DNA of 5,790 bases from Marinilabiliales bacterium (GTDB lineage Bacteria; Bacteroidota; Bacteroidia; Bacteroidales; UBA12077). The notes below the pieces were generated by a model. It searched no databases and was not told where the DNA came from. It saw only the letters and a program-made list of their open reading frames with translations. Numbering within the stretch: position 1 is the stretch's first letter; each line of letters starts with the position of its first letter. Positions 1-5,790 of this stretch are shown one piece after another. Location of the stretch: the NCBI GenBank assembly GCA_002869305.1, contig PKTC01000440.1, forward strand, positions 1 through 5,790, read 5' to 3'. The position numbers and the translations under genes were made by a program.

Positions 1-1220
1 AGCCTTTAGATTCTCAATTAGTTGAAGATAAACGTTGGGATTACATGCATAAAAAAGTGGGTTATAAAGATACTGTTCTTCCAAAAGAGAAAAGTGTTAA
101 GAATAGTCAATTTGCTCAACCATTATTTGAGTTTAGTGGTGCTTGTGCAGGTTGTGGAGAAACTCCATATATTAAAGCAATTACACAATTGTTTGGAGAT
201 AGAATGATGGTTGCAAATGCTACAGGTTGTTCTTCTATTTATGGTGGTTCAGCTCCATCTACTCCATATTGTCCAAATAGTGAAGGTAAAGGTCCTGCAT
301 GGGCTAATTCATTATTCGAAGATAATGCTGAGTATGGTTTAGGTATGCATGTTGGTGTTGAAAAGCTTCGTCAGAGAATTGCTGAGAAGATGAATGCATC
401 AATGAATGATGTTGCAGCTGGAACACAAACTGCATTTAAAGAGTGGATAGAAAATAAAGATAATGCTGAAGGTTCAAAAGCTGCTTCTGCAAAAGTTGTT
501 GAAGCATGTAAAAAGGAAAAAGCTTCCATTGCAAAAGAGATCTTAGCGCTTGAACAATACCTAATCAAAAAATCTGTATGGATTTTTGGTGGTGACGGTT
601 GGGCATATGATATTGGATATGGAGGATTGGATCACGTATTGGCTTCTGGAGAAGATGTAAATGTTTTAGTTGTTGATACCGAAGTATACTCTAATACAGG
701 AGGACAAGCATCTAAAGCAACACCAGTTGGTGCAGTAGCTAAATTTGCTGCAGCTGGTATGAGAACACGTAAAAAAGATTTAGGTGTGATGGCAATGTCA
801 TATGGATATGTATATGTAGCGCAAGTTGCAATGGGTTCAAGTCAAAATCAGTATTTCAAAGCTATAAAAGAAGCTGAAGCTTATCCAGGACCTTCCCTGA
901 TAATAGCTTATGCGCCATGTATTAATCATGGATTAAAATTAGGAATGGGAAAAACTCAATTAGAATCTAAATTAGCTGTTGAAGCTGGTTATTGGTCTAA
1001 TTATAGATACAATCCATTATTGGAGGCTGAAGGTAAAAATCCGTTTGAACTAGATTCTAAAGAACCAGACTGGGAGAAGTTCCAGGAGTTCTTAAAGAGT
1101 GAAGTGCGTTACACTTCATTAAAGAAATCATTCCCAGAGCAAGCCGATGTTTTATTTAAGCAAGCTGAGGATGATGCTAAATGGAGATACAATAATTATA
1201 AAAGATTAGCTTCTAATTAA
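1..1220 (+). CDS. nifJ: Pyruvate:ferredoxin (flavodoxin) oxidoreductase, C-terminal part (5' truncated by window edge)
   Basis: The reading frame is open from the left edge (first whole codon at base 3) to the TAA at 1218-1220, giving about 405 residues of a protein that is usually about 1,170-1,200 long, so roughly the last third is present. The enzyme is a cytoplasmic, thiamine-diphosphate-dependent Fe-S enzyme that oxidises pyruvate to acetyl-CoA and CO2 and passes electrons to ferredoxin or flavodoxin. Visible here is the thiamine-diphosphate domain. The CAGCGE motif (Cys codons at 144 and 153), the Cys of NATGCSS (228) and the Cys of YAPCINHG (918) match the four ligands of the proximal 4Fe-4S cluster. 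The GGDGWAYDIGYGG motif (from 588) and VVDTEVYSNTGGQ bind thiamine diphosphate and Mg. The ATG at 45 is internal, because homology runs upstream of it. The gene ends in a terminator and so is probably transcribed apart from the next one. Identification is very secure. Confidence 0.97.
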   Translation, partial: PLDSQLVEDKRWDYMHKKVGYKDTVLPKEKSVKNSQFAQPLFEFSGACAGCGETPYIKAITQLFGDRMMVANATGCSSIYGGSAPSTPYCPNSEGKGPAWANSLFEDNAEYGLGMHVGVEKLRQRIAEKMNASMNDVAAGTQTAFKEWIENKDNAEGSKAASAKVVEACKKEKASIAKEILALEQYLIKKSVWIFGGDGWAYDIGYGGLDHVLASGEDVNVLVVDTEVYSNTGGQASKATPVGAVAKFAAAGMRTRKKDLGVMAMSYGYVYVAQVAMGSSQNQYFKAIKEAEAYPGPSLIIAYAPCINHGLKLGMGKTQLESKLAVEAGYWSNYRYNPLLEAEGKNPFELDSKEPDWEKFQEFLKSEVRYTSLKKSFPEQADVLFKQAEDDAKWRYNNYKRLASN

Positions 1221-1241
1221 TCTATTATACGAGTTAATATT

Positions 1242-1271
1242 AAAGCAGGATTTTTTAATCCTGCTTTTTTT
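1242..1271 (+). terminator. Intrinsic terminator of nifJ
   Basis: An 11-bp perfect stem pairs AAAGCAGGATT (1242-1252) with AATCCTGCTTT (1257-1267) around a TTTT loop, and the T run continues to 1271. It begins 22 bases after the nifJ stop. It separates nifJ from the DHOD-like gene. The remainder of this intergenic stretch, up to 1389, is AT-rich with no convincing promoter match. Confidence 0.92.
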
Positions 1272-1389
1272 ATGCCTTGTTGAGCTTTTATTTAATAAAA
1301 TAACAAAAATCTTAAACAAGAATTGAACTATATTTTTTAATACTTGTTATATAAAATAAACAATAGTCATTAAACTAAACTCGAAACGT

Positions 1390-2406
1390 ATGGCAGACTT
1401 AAGTACCAATTATCTGGGGTTAAAATTGAAAAATCCTATTATTGCTGGCTCATCTAACCTTTCTGTTGATATTAAAAATATTAAAGCAATGGAAGAGGCC
1501 GGAATCGGAGCAATTGTATACAAATCACTTTTTGAGGAGCAAGTTAACTTCGAATCAGCTGATCTGGATGAAGATTTACAATTATATAATGATCGACACG
1601 CTGAGATGATAAAAATTCATCCGGAGATGGAACATGCTGGTCCTAAGGAATTTTTGTTGCAATTAAAAAAGATTAAGGAAAATACTTCTGTTCCCCTAAT
1701 CGCAAGTATTAATGCAATTTACGAAGAAACCTGGGTAGAGTATGCAAAACTAATTGAAGAAACAGGTGTTGATGCGTTGGAGATTAATTTATATAAGTCT
1801 CTAAAGAAGTCCGAAGATAAAGGAGTAGATATAGAAAAACATAAATTAGATATTATAAAGCTGGTAAAGAAATCAATTAAGATACCGGTAGCTGTGAAGC
1901 TAGGATCGTTTTATAGTAATTTATTAAATTTTATTTCGGAGGTTGATAAAACAGGAGTTGAGGGTTTAGTTTTATTTAATAAATTATTTGAACCGGAGAT
2001 TGATGTTAATAGGGAAGAACACATATTTCCATTTAATCTAAGCAACAAGGGAGATCATAGATTACCGTTGCGTTATGCAGGACTATTGCACGGAAATGTA
2101 AAAGCTGATATTTGTAGTTCATCAGGAATATTTGATGGAGATGATGCAATAAAAATGTTATTGGCTGGAGCTGATGCGGTTCAGGTCGTAAGTACACTAT
2201 ACAAAAATAAAATAGGACATATTAAAAATATTGTTGGTCGACTGGAAGAGTGGATGGATAGTAAGGGATACAATTCAATTGAAGAGTTTAGAGGAAAACT
2301 GTCTAAAAAGAATACGAATGATCCTTTCGTTTACATGAGAGGTCAGTATGTAGATATTTTATTAAATAGTGCAGATAAATTACTAAAAAAGAATCCAGTA
2401 ATATAG
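1390..2406 (+). CDS. Dihydroorotate dehydrogenase-like FMN protein, probably not a true PyrD
   Basis: This is a 338-residue protein starting at ATG 1390 (MADLSTNYLGLKLKNPI, the usual N-terminus of soluble class 1 DHODs). The family fold is an FMN-binding TIM barrel that in true PyrD oxidises dihydroorotate to orotate. Visible parts are the opening strand (L10-KNPIIAGSS), the VAVKL lysine (K170) that contacts FMN in class 1 enzymes, and a C-terminal phosphate-binding segment (SSSGIFDGDDAIKMLLAGADAVQV, residues about 243-266; interior partly variable). The class 1A active-site loop NLSCPN is replaced: residues 133-138 read NLYKSL, so K136 sits where the catalytic Cys should be. Another oxidoreductase substrate is therefore more likely than dihydroorotate. 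It lies downstream of the PFOR gene but behind a terminator, so it is its own transcript. From memory, DHOD-like genes beside PFOR genes recur in Bacteroidota, which hints at a redox link. Substrate and electron partner are unknown. Confidence 0.88.
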   Translation: MADLSTNYLGLKLKNPIIAGSSNLSVDIKNIKAMEEAGIGAIVYKSLFEEQVNFESADLDEDLQLYNDRHAEMIKIHPEMEHAGPKEFLLQLKKIKENTSVPLIASINAIYEETWVEYAKLIEETGVDALEINLYKSLKKSEDKGVDIEKHKLDIIKLVKKSIKIPVAVKLGSFYSNLLNFISEVDKTGVEGLVLFNKLFEPEIDVNREEHIFPFNLSNKGDHRLPLRYAGLLHGNVKADICSSSGIFDGDDAIKMLLAGADAVQVVSTLYKNKIGHIKNIVGRLEEWMDSKGYNSIEEFRGKLSKKNTNDPFVYMRGQYVDILLNSADKLLKKNPVI

Positions 2407-2423
2407 TTTATGTAGTTAGTAGT

Positions 2424-2454
2424 AAAGGCTCAGAAAATTTTCTGGGCCTTTTTT
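2424..2454 (+). terminator. Intrinsic terminator between convergent genes
   Basis: The inverted repeat AAAGGCTCAGAAAA (2424-2437) / TTTTCTGGGCCTTT (2438-2451) pairs throughout with one T:G wobble. The innermost A:T pairs would open to form the loop. The T run 2449-2454 follows. It ends transcription of the DHOD-like gene. It lies 18 bases past the stop of mgsA, which runs in from the other side, and may also work weakly for that transcript, although the minus-strand T tail is only three bases. Confidence 0.85.
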
Positions 2455-2472
2455 GCTTACATTTCTTATGCT

Positions 2473-2946
2473 CTAGAAAATTTCTCTTTTTATATAACTT
2501 GAATAATCCTTTACCTGTCGTTTATAATCACCTTCGAACAAATTCGAAGATATGATAAAATCTGCAGTAGATCTGTTACAAGCCATTGGTATATTGTATA
2601 GTACTGCAATTCTTAAAAGTGCTTTCACATCAACATCATGCGGTTGTGGTTGCATGGGATCCCAGAGAAATATTAGCAAATCTATTTTTTCATCACTGAT
2701 TAAAGCCCCCAACTGCTGATCACCTCCCAATGGACCTGATTTTAACTTTTTAATATTTACAGAACTGAGATGTGCATCGGATCTTTTTTTATTCAATAAA
2801 GTGTCGATTAGACTTCCTGTTGTGCCAGTGCATATAAGTTCATGCTTTGATAAACTCTCCCAGTTCCAATCAACCCAATCTAATAAGTCCTTTTTCCTGT
2901 TGTCATGCGCTACTAGAGCTATACGTTTTTTCTTCTTCATATACAT
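2473..2946 (-). CDS. mgsA: Methylglyoxal synthase
   Basis: This 157-residue cytoplasmic enzyme converts dihydroxyacetone phosphate to methylglyoxal and phosphate, an overflow bypass of lower glycolysis that in E. coli is inhibited by phosphate. The family pattern is complete: IALVAHDN (H14, equivalent to E. coli H19), the phosphate loop CTGTTGSLI (residues 39-47), SGPLGGDQQLGALI with catalytic D76 (E. coli D71), IFLWDP with D96 (E. coli D91), and PHDVDVKALLR with H103 and D106 (E. coli H98 and D101), then NIPMACNRSTADFII. Compared with E. coli there are about 10 extra residues between the phosphate loop and GGDQQ (Lys-rich, around 52-68). The ATG at 2946 shares its A with the TAA of the upstream gene (TAATG), which points to translational coupling; a second ATG two codons in (2940) is also possible. 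There is only a weak GAGA-like ribosome site. It is the second gene of a two-gene operon with the carboxyltransferase-like gene. Confidence 0.96.
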   Translation of the reverse strand: MYMKKKKRIALVAHDNRKKDLLDWVDWNWESLSKHELICTGTTGSLIDTLLNKKRSDAHLSSVNIKKLKSGPLGGDQQLGALISDEKIDLLIFLWDPMQPQPHDVDVKALLRIAVLYNIPMACNRSTADFIISSNLFEGDYKRQVKDYSSYIKREIF

Positions 2947-4691
2947 TATTTTAATCTCACAATTACATCACCTTTTGAAACTTCTTCACCATGTTTGAAA
3001 AATATTTCATCTACTTCGCCATCAAATTCAGAAACAATTTCGTCATAGGTATAGCCACTTTCAATATAACAAATACGTTGACCCTTTTTAATCAAGTTTC
3101 CAAGCTCAATAGCTTGTTCTTCAATAAAATAATTAAGGTTATAAAATATTTTCCCCATATAGGGAGAGGCAATATCCTTTTTACCAGGGTCTGCTTTTAT
3201 ATGTCCAGATTCACTTTTAGGTTTTCTCGCTTCGTCCTTTAATTTAGATAACTCCTCAGTAAATCTTTTCTTCGCTAATCCTGATTTATAATCTCTGTAT
3301 TGGCGCTCATGCATTGCAAATTCGAAGAGTTCCTCATCATCTTCTCCAAAATCCCAACCATTTTCAATCATTTCATTTCTATACTTGTCAAGCTCATCAG
3401 GATAGTTATCCTGAGGAACTCCCGTATAAAATTCTTTGCCCTGTTGTTCTGCAATTTCAATAATTTCTTGCGATAAAGTTCCGGGGAGCTTTCCTGCTTT
3501 TCCTAAAATCATATCCCAGGCATTGTTATCAATAATTGAGAACTTCGGTTTATCCTGAATGTCCTGCATGACATTTAGTAGTGCAATATTTTTAACATAT
3601 TGACTAAATGGAGTAACAAGTGGCGGGTTACCTAATTTTGGCCATATGTCTATTACTTCATCAAATAACTTTACTAAAAGATCATCTTCAGTAAGTTTTT
3701 CTTTTCCATTAGCTTCAAGAGTTTGGTTTAAACCTTGATGAACTCCTTTTAGGTCTGCCATCATGCTTCCCATCATTCCTCCAGGTAGACCGGCTTGAAC
3801 AAGTAGGGATGACATATATCTATTTTTAGGGTTAATAAAATATCCCAGGAAATCATCCATGAATTCTTGACTTAAAGCGCGCGCTTTCATGTATGCTTTC
3901 ATATTAATTTCAGGAACTATAAATCCGGCATCTTTTAACATGGCTTGAATTGTAATTATATCTGGATGAACCATTCCCCAAGATAAAGGTTCCATGGCTA
4001 CATCTACATAATCAACACCAGCTTTGGCAACTTCTAATATAGAGGCAACCGAAAATCCGGGACCTGAATGCCCGTGATATTGAATCATGATATGAGGGTA
4101 TTTATTTTTGATTTCAGAAACCAATTTTCCTAACGTTACTGGTCTTCCTACACCTGCCATATCCTTTAGGCAAATTTCATCGGTACCATACTCAACCGCT
4201 TTATTTACCACTCCCATAAAATAATCAACTGTATGTATATCCGAATGGGTGATGCTTAAAGTTGCTTGAGAAATCATTCCTGCTTCTTTGGCATATTTTA
4301 TTGAAAGTTCTAAATTTCGATGATCATTTAAGCCACAAAAAGAACGCGCGATATCTACTCCTTGAGCTTTTTTTACTTTATACATTAATTTTCTGATATC
4401 TGCTGGAACTGGGAACATTCTAATTCCATTTAAAGCCCTTTCAAGCATATGCGTTTGAATTCCTGCTTCATTAAAAGCTTTGGTCCATTCTCGCACAGCG
4501 ATATTAGGATTTTCACCATACAATAAATTGACTTGTTCAAATGCACCTCCATTGGATTCAATTCGCGAAAAACATCCCATATCAATAATGACCGGGGCAA
4601 TTTTTTTAAGTTGATCAACTCTTGGAACGTATTTTCCAGATGACTGCCACATATCACGATAAACTAAACTAAACTTGATTTCTTTACCCAT
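2946..4691 (-). CDS. Oxaloacetate decarboxylase alpha / pyruvate carboxylase B-type carboxyltransferase homologue with a biotinyl-like domain lacking the biotin lysine
   Basis: ATG at 4691 gives 581 residues. An in-frame TTG at 4709 would add six, but it lies inside a possible -7 box, so ATG is preferred; residue numbers here count from the TTG. Domain order: HMGL-like carboxyltransferase barrel (about 10-270), conserved PYC/OADA domain (about 275-480), charged Lys-rich linker (about 490-512), biotinyl-like domain (513-587). Catalytic features are kept: YRDMWQS (D19 metal ligand, Q22), R91, LKDMAG (K182, the normally carbamylated metal ligand), YHGHSG (H212, H214), LPGGM (308-312) and LVTPFSQ (T366, equivalent to the proton-transferring Thr908 of human pyruvate carboxylase). 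In the last domain the EAMKMENEI hairpin is replaced by ESGYTYDEI (550-558), so Y553 stands at the biotin Lys position. No biotin carboxylase, oadB or oadG genes are nearby. Family membership is secure. Function is unknown: possibly biotin-independent decarboxylase or aldolase-like chemistry on pyruvate or oxaloacetate, or a carrier supplied in trans. It is coupled to mgsA. Confidence 0.88.
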   Translation of the reverse strand: MGKEIKFSLVYRDMWQSSGKYVPRVDQLKKIAPVIIDMGCFSRIESNGGAFEQVNLLYGENPNIAVREWTKAFNEAGIQTHMLERALNGIRMFPVPADIRKLMYKVKKAQGVDIARSFCGLNDHRNLELSIKYAKEAGMISQATLSITHSDIHTVDYFMGVVNKAVEYGTDEICLKDMAGVGRPVTLGKLVSEIKNKYPHIMIQYHGHSGPGFSVASILEVAKAGVDYVDVAMEPLSWGMVHPDIITIQAMLKDAGFIVPEINMKAYMKARALSQEFMDDFLGYFINPKNRYMSSLLVQAGLPGGMMGSMMADLKGVHQGLNQTLEANGKEKLTEDDLLVKLFDEVIDIWPKLGNPPLVTPFSQYVKNIALLNVMQDIQDKPKFSIIDNNAWDMILGKAGKLPGTLSQEIIEIAEQQGKEFYTGVPQDNYPDELDKYRNEMIENGWDFGEDDEELFEFAMHERQYRDYKSGLAKKRFTEELSKLKDEARKPKSESGHIKADPGKKDIASPYMGKIFYNLNYFIEEQAIELGNLIKKGQRICYIESGYTYDEIVSEFDGEVDEIFFKHGEEVSKGDVIVRLK

Positions 4692-4977
4692 AATATTATT
4701 TTTTACCAAAAATAGTAAGCTTAATTATTAGAAGTGTTCGGAATATTTCTTGCTGAATGCAAAAAATCAATTTCTTCATCAAAATTATTTAAAATTTCAA
4801 ATTAATTCTATGTTATAAAACGCAATGAGCGTGCATCTTTATCAAAATTTTGAGCACCACCTGTTTACAATCAGATGTTTTAAATCATATGAATCAGATA
4901 CAAGTTATAAAATTTTAGATGCATTTAAAATTATTGTCTGCAAGTATTGTAATCAGAATAGAATTTAAATTTTACCT
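4692..4977. other. AT-rich divergent intergenic region
   Basis: About 290 bases separate the two divergent transcription units. I see no credible protein-coding frame and no tRNA-like fold. It holds a 12-bp perfect palindrome TCAAAATTTTGA (4842-4853), set between GTGC (4831-4834) and GCAC (4854-4857), and three copies of AATCAGA (4869, 4892 and 4951). The ruvX promoter is at its right end. These short motifs could be operator sites, but chance is a serious alternative at this base composition. Confidence 0.5.
4707..4714 (-). promoter_or_regulatory. Possible -7 promoter box of the carboxyltransferase-like/mgsA operon
   Basis: On the minus strand 4714-4707 reads TATTTTTG, a match to the Bacteroidota -7 consensus TAnnTTTG, 15 bases before the ATG at 4691. 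I see no TTG or TTTG at the expected -33 distance, so this is weak. In such AT-rich DNA a chance match is quite possible. Confidence 0.3.
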
Positions 4978-4980
4978 TTG
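4947..4980 (+). promoter_or_regulatory. Bacteroidota-type promoter of ruvX-def
   Basis: TACCTTTG (4973-4980) matches the -7 consensus TAnnTTTG exactly. A TTG at 4947-4949 lies 23 bases upstream, at the long end of the spacing seen for the -33 element. Transcription would begin a few bases after 4980, leaving a leader of roughly 15 bases before the TTG start at 5002. Confidence 0.55.
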
Positions 4981-5001
4981 CATTTTAAATTTAGATTTAT
5001 T

Positions 5002-5418
5002 TTGGGAAGAATTTTAGCAATAGATTATGGTAGAAAAAGAGTAGGGTTGGCTGTTACAGATCCTTTAAAGATGATAGCTAATTCATTAACTACTGTTCAT
5101 TCAAAAGATATTTGGGATTTTATAAAGAATTATCTCGAGAAAGAGAGTGTAGAATGCATTGTGGTGGGATACCCAAAACAAATGAACAATCAGGCTTCTG
5201 ATGCTGTTAGGTTTATTAATCCATTTATAAAAAAGTTAGCTAAAACTTATCCAGATATGGAAATTAAATTAGTTGACGAAAGATTTACATCAAAGATGGC
5301 GCATCAAACTATGATTGATGCAGGTTTAAAAAAGAAAGCAAGGCAAAACAAGGCACTTGTCGATACAATTAGTGCAACAATAATATTACAATCATATTTA
5401 GAACAAAGAATTAAGTAA
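5002..5418 (+). CDS. ruvX: RuvX/YqgF family Holliday junction resolvase-like / pre-16S rRNA nuclease
   Basis: This is a 138-residue RNase H-fold protein of the YqgF family, proposed as a Holliday junction resolvase and shown in E. coli to take part in 5' end maturation of 16S rRNA; it is cytoplasmic. The family motifs are present: GRILAIDYGRKRVGLAVTD with D8, CIVVGYP (52-58), KLVDERFTS with E93, and KALVDTISA with D121, giving the acidic triad. No ATG is available near the N-terminus. TTG at 5002 is chosen because homologues begin M-GRI-AIDYG and because the other in-frame TTG (4978), which would add eight residues, falls inside the -7 box and would not be transcribed. The length is normal for the family. 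def starts 3 bases after the stop, so the two are co-transcribed. Confidence 0.93.
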   Translation: MGRILAIDYGRKRVGLAVTDPLKMIANSLTTVHSKDIWDFIKNYLEKESVECIVVGYPKQMNNQASDAVRFINPFIKKLAKTYPDMEIKLVDERFTSKMAHQTMIDAGLKKKARQNKALVDTISATIILQSYLEQRIK

Positions 5419-5421
5419 GAA

Positions 5422-5790
5422 ATGATTTACCCAATAGTTATATATGGATCACCAATACTAAGAAAAGTGGCTCAGGAGATTGATGAGAATTACCCTAATT
5501 TAGAAGAATTTATCTTTGATATGTGGGAGACCATGTATCATTCCGATGGTGTTGGTTTGGCAGCTCCTCAAGTAGGAAAACCAATACGGCTTTTTGTGAT
5601 TGACGGCTCTCCTTTCGAGGAAGATGATCCAAAGATGAAAGATTTTAAGAAAGTTTTTATCAATGCTAGAATTGTTGATAGAGGCGAAGAGGATATCACA
5701 ATGAACGAAGGCTGTTTAAGTATACCATTATTGCGCGAAGATGTTGAACGGCCAATGAAAATTAGATTAAAATATTACGACGAGCATTTC
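5422..5790 (+). CDS. def: Peptide deformylase, N-terminal part (3' truncated by window edge)
   Basis: ATG at 5422 opens a frame that runs to the right edge (123 codons), against a usual length of about 180-190, so about two thirds is present. The enzyme is a metal-dependent hydrolase that removes the formyl group from the N-terminal Met of new proteins at the ribosome. The N-terminus MIYPIVIYGSPILRKVA is typical. Motif 1, GVGLAAPQVG, is at residues 43-52. Motif 2, EGCLSIP, is at 96-102, with C98 as a metal ligand. Motif 3 (HEFDHL, the two His ligands and catalytic Glu) would lie beyond the edge. It is separated from ruvX by only GAA, with no clear Shine-Dalgarno site, and so is probably read as part of that operon. 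Confidence 0.96.
   Translation, partial: MIYPIVIYGSPILRKVAQEIDENYPNLEEFIFDMWETMYHSDGVGLAAPQVGKPIRLFVIDGSPFEEDDPKMKDFKKVFINARIVDRGEEDITMNEGCLSIPLLREDVERPMKIRLKYYDEHF

Noticed and set aside
371..568. Open frame of 65 codons on the minus strand inside nifJ.
   Set aside because: It lies wholly opposite a strongly conserved coding region, resembles no family I know, and has no start signals. It is a chance antisense frame.
1323..1348. Promoter for the DHOD-like gene: TTG (1323-1325) with TACTTGTT (1341-1348).
   Set aside because: The -7 element does not fit TAnnTTTG and the spacing of 15 is too short. A promoter must exist after the nifJ terminator but I cannot place it.
3030..3065. Missing biotin lysine explained by a frameshift or sequencing error.
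   Set aside because: The frame carries conserved biotinyl-domain motifs both before and after the altered hairpin, and the alignment through it is ungapped. Several adjacent codons would have to be wrong at once.
2991..3242. Open frame of 83 codons on the plus strand opposite the end of the carboxyltransferase-like gene.
   Set aside because: Its Phe/Ile-rich product is what the complement of this coding strand would give. It shows no recognisable domain or start site.
3963..3989. Loss of the catalytic threonine in the carboxyltransferase, because TSQP of pyruvate carboxylase aligns with MVHP here (M246).
   Set aside because: Counting along human pyruvate carboxylase places the proton-transferring Thr908 in the later VTPSSK motif, not in TSQP. 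The matching motif here, LVTPFSQ, keeps the threonine (T366), so the active site is not missing it.

Overview
The window is a 5.8 kb AT-rich chromosomal piece from an anaerobic or facultatively anaerobic member of the Bacteroidota, probably the Bacteroidales/Marinilabiliales side of the phylum. This rests on the protein sequences (a single-chain pyruvate:ferredoxin oxidoreductase, a DHOD-like protein beside it, Bacteroidota-style RuvX and Def), on weak or absent Shine-Dalgarno sites, and on a TAnnTTTG-type -7 promoter box. The genus cannot be fixed from this sequence. I see no mobile elements, CRISPR, tRNA or rRNA.

Layout: (1) 1-1220, plus strand, the C-terminal third of pyruvate:ferredoxin oxidoreductase (nifJ), cut by the left edge and closed by a strong intrinsic terminator. 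(2) 1390-2406, plus strand, a dihydroorotate-dehydrogenase-like flavoprotein that lacks the expected catalytic cysteine, followed by a second hairpin terminator lying between convergent genes. (3) 4691-2473, minus strand, a two-gene operon joined by a TAATG stop/start overlap: a biotin-dependent-carboxyltransferase homologue (oxaloacetate decarboxylase alpha / pyruvate carboxylase B type), then methylglyoxal synthase (mgsA). (4) 4692-5001, a divergent AT-rich intergenic region with a good promoter for the rightward genes. (5) 5002-5790, plus strand, ruvX (YqgF) and, 3 bases later, def (peptide deformylase), cut by the right edge.

Three loci touch pyruvate and triose-phosphate metabolism: PFOR interconverts pyruvate and acetyl-CoA with reduced ferredoxin, MgsA drains dihydroxyacetone phosphate to methylglyoxal, and the carboxyltransferase-like protein has a pyruvate/oxaloacetate-type active site. 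RuvX and Def are housekeeping proteins.

The most unusual item is the carboxyltransferase-like protein. Its metal-site and catalytic residues look intact (D19, R91, K182, H212, H214, T366 counted from the upstream TTG at 4709) and its C-terminal biotinyl-type domain is present, but the lysine that should carry biotin is replaced by tyrosine (Y553) exactly where the lysine belongs, 34 residues before the C-terminus. With the tight coupling to mgsA, this suggests a biotin-independent enzyme, or one served by a carrier in trans. The activity is not known from sequence.
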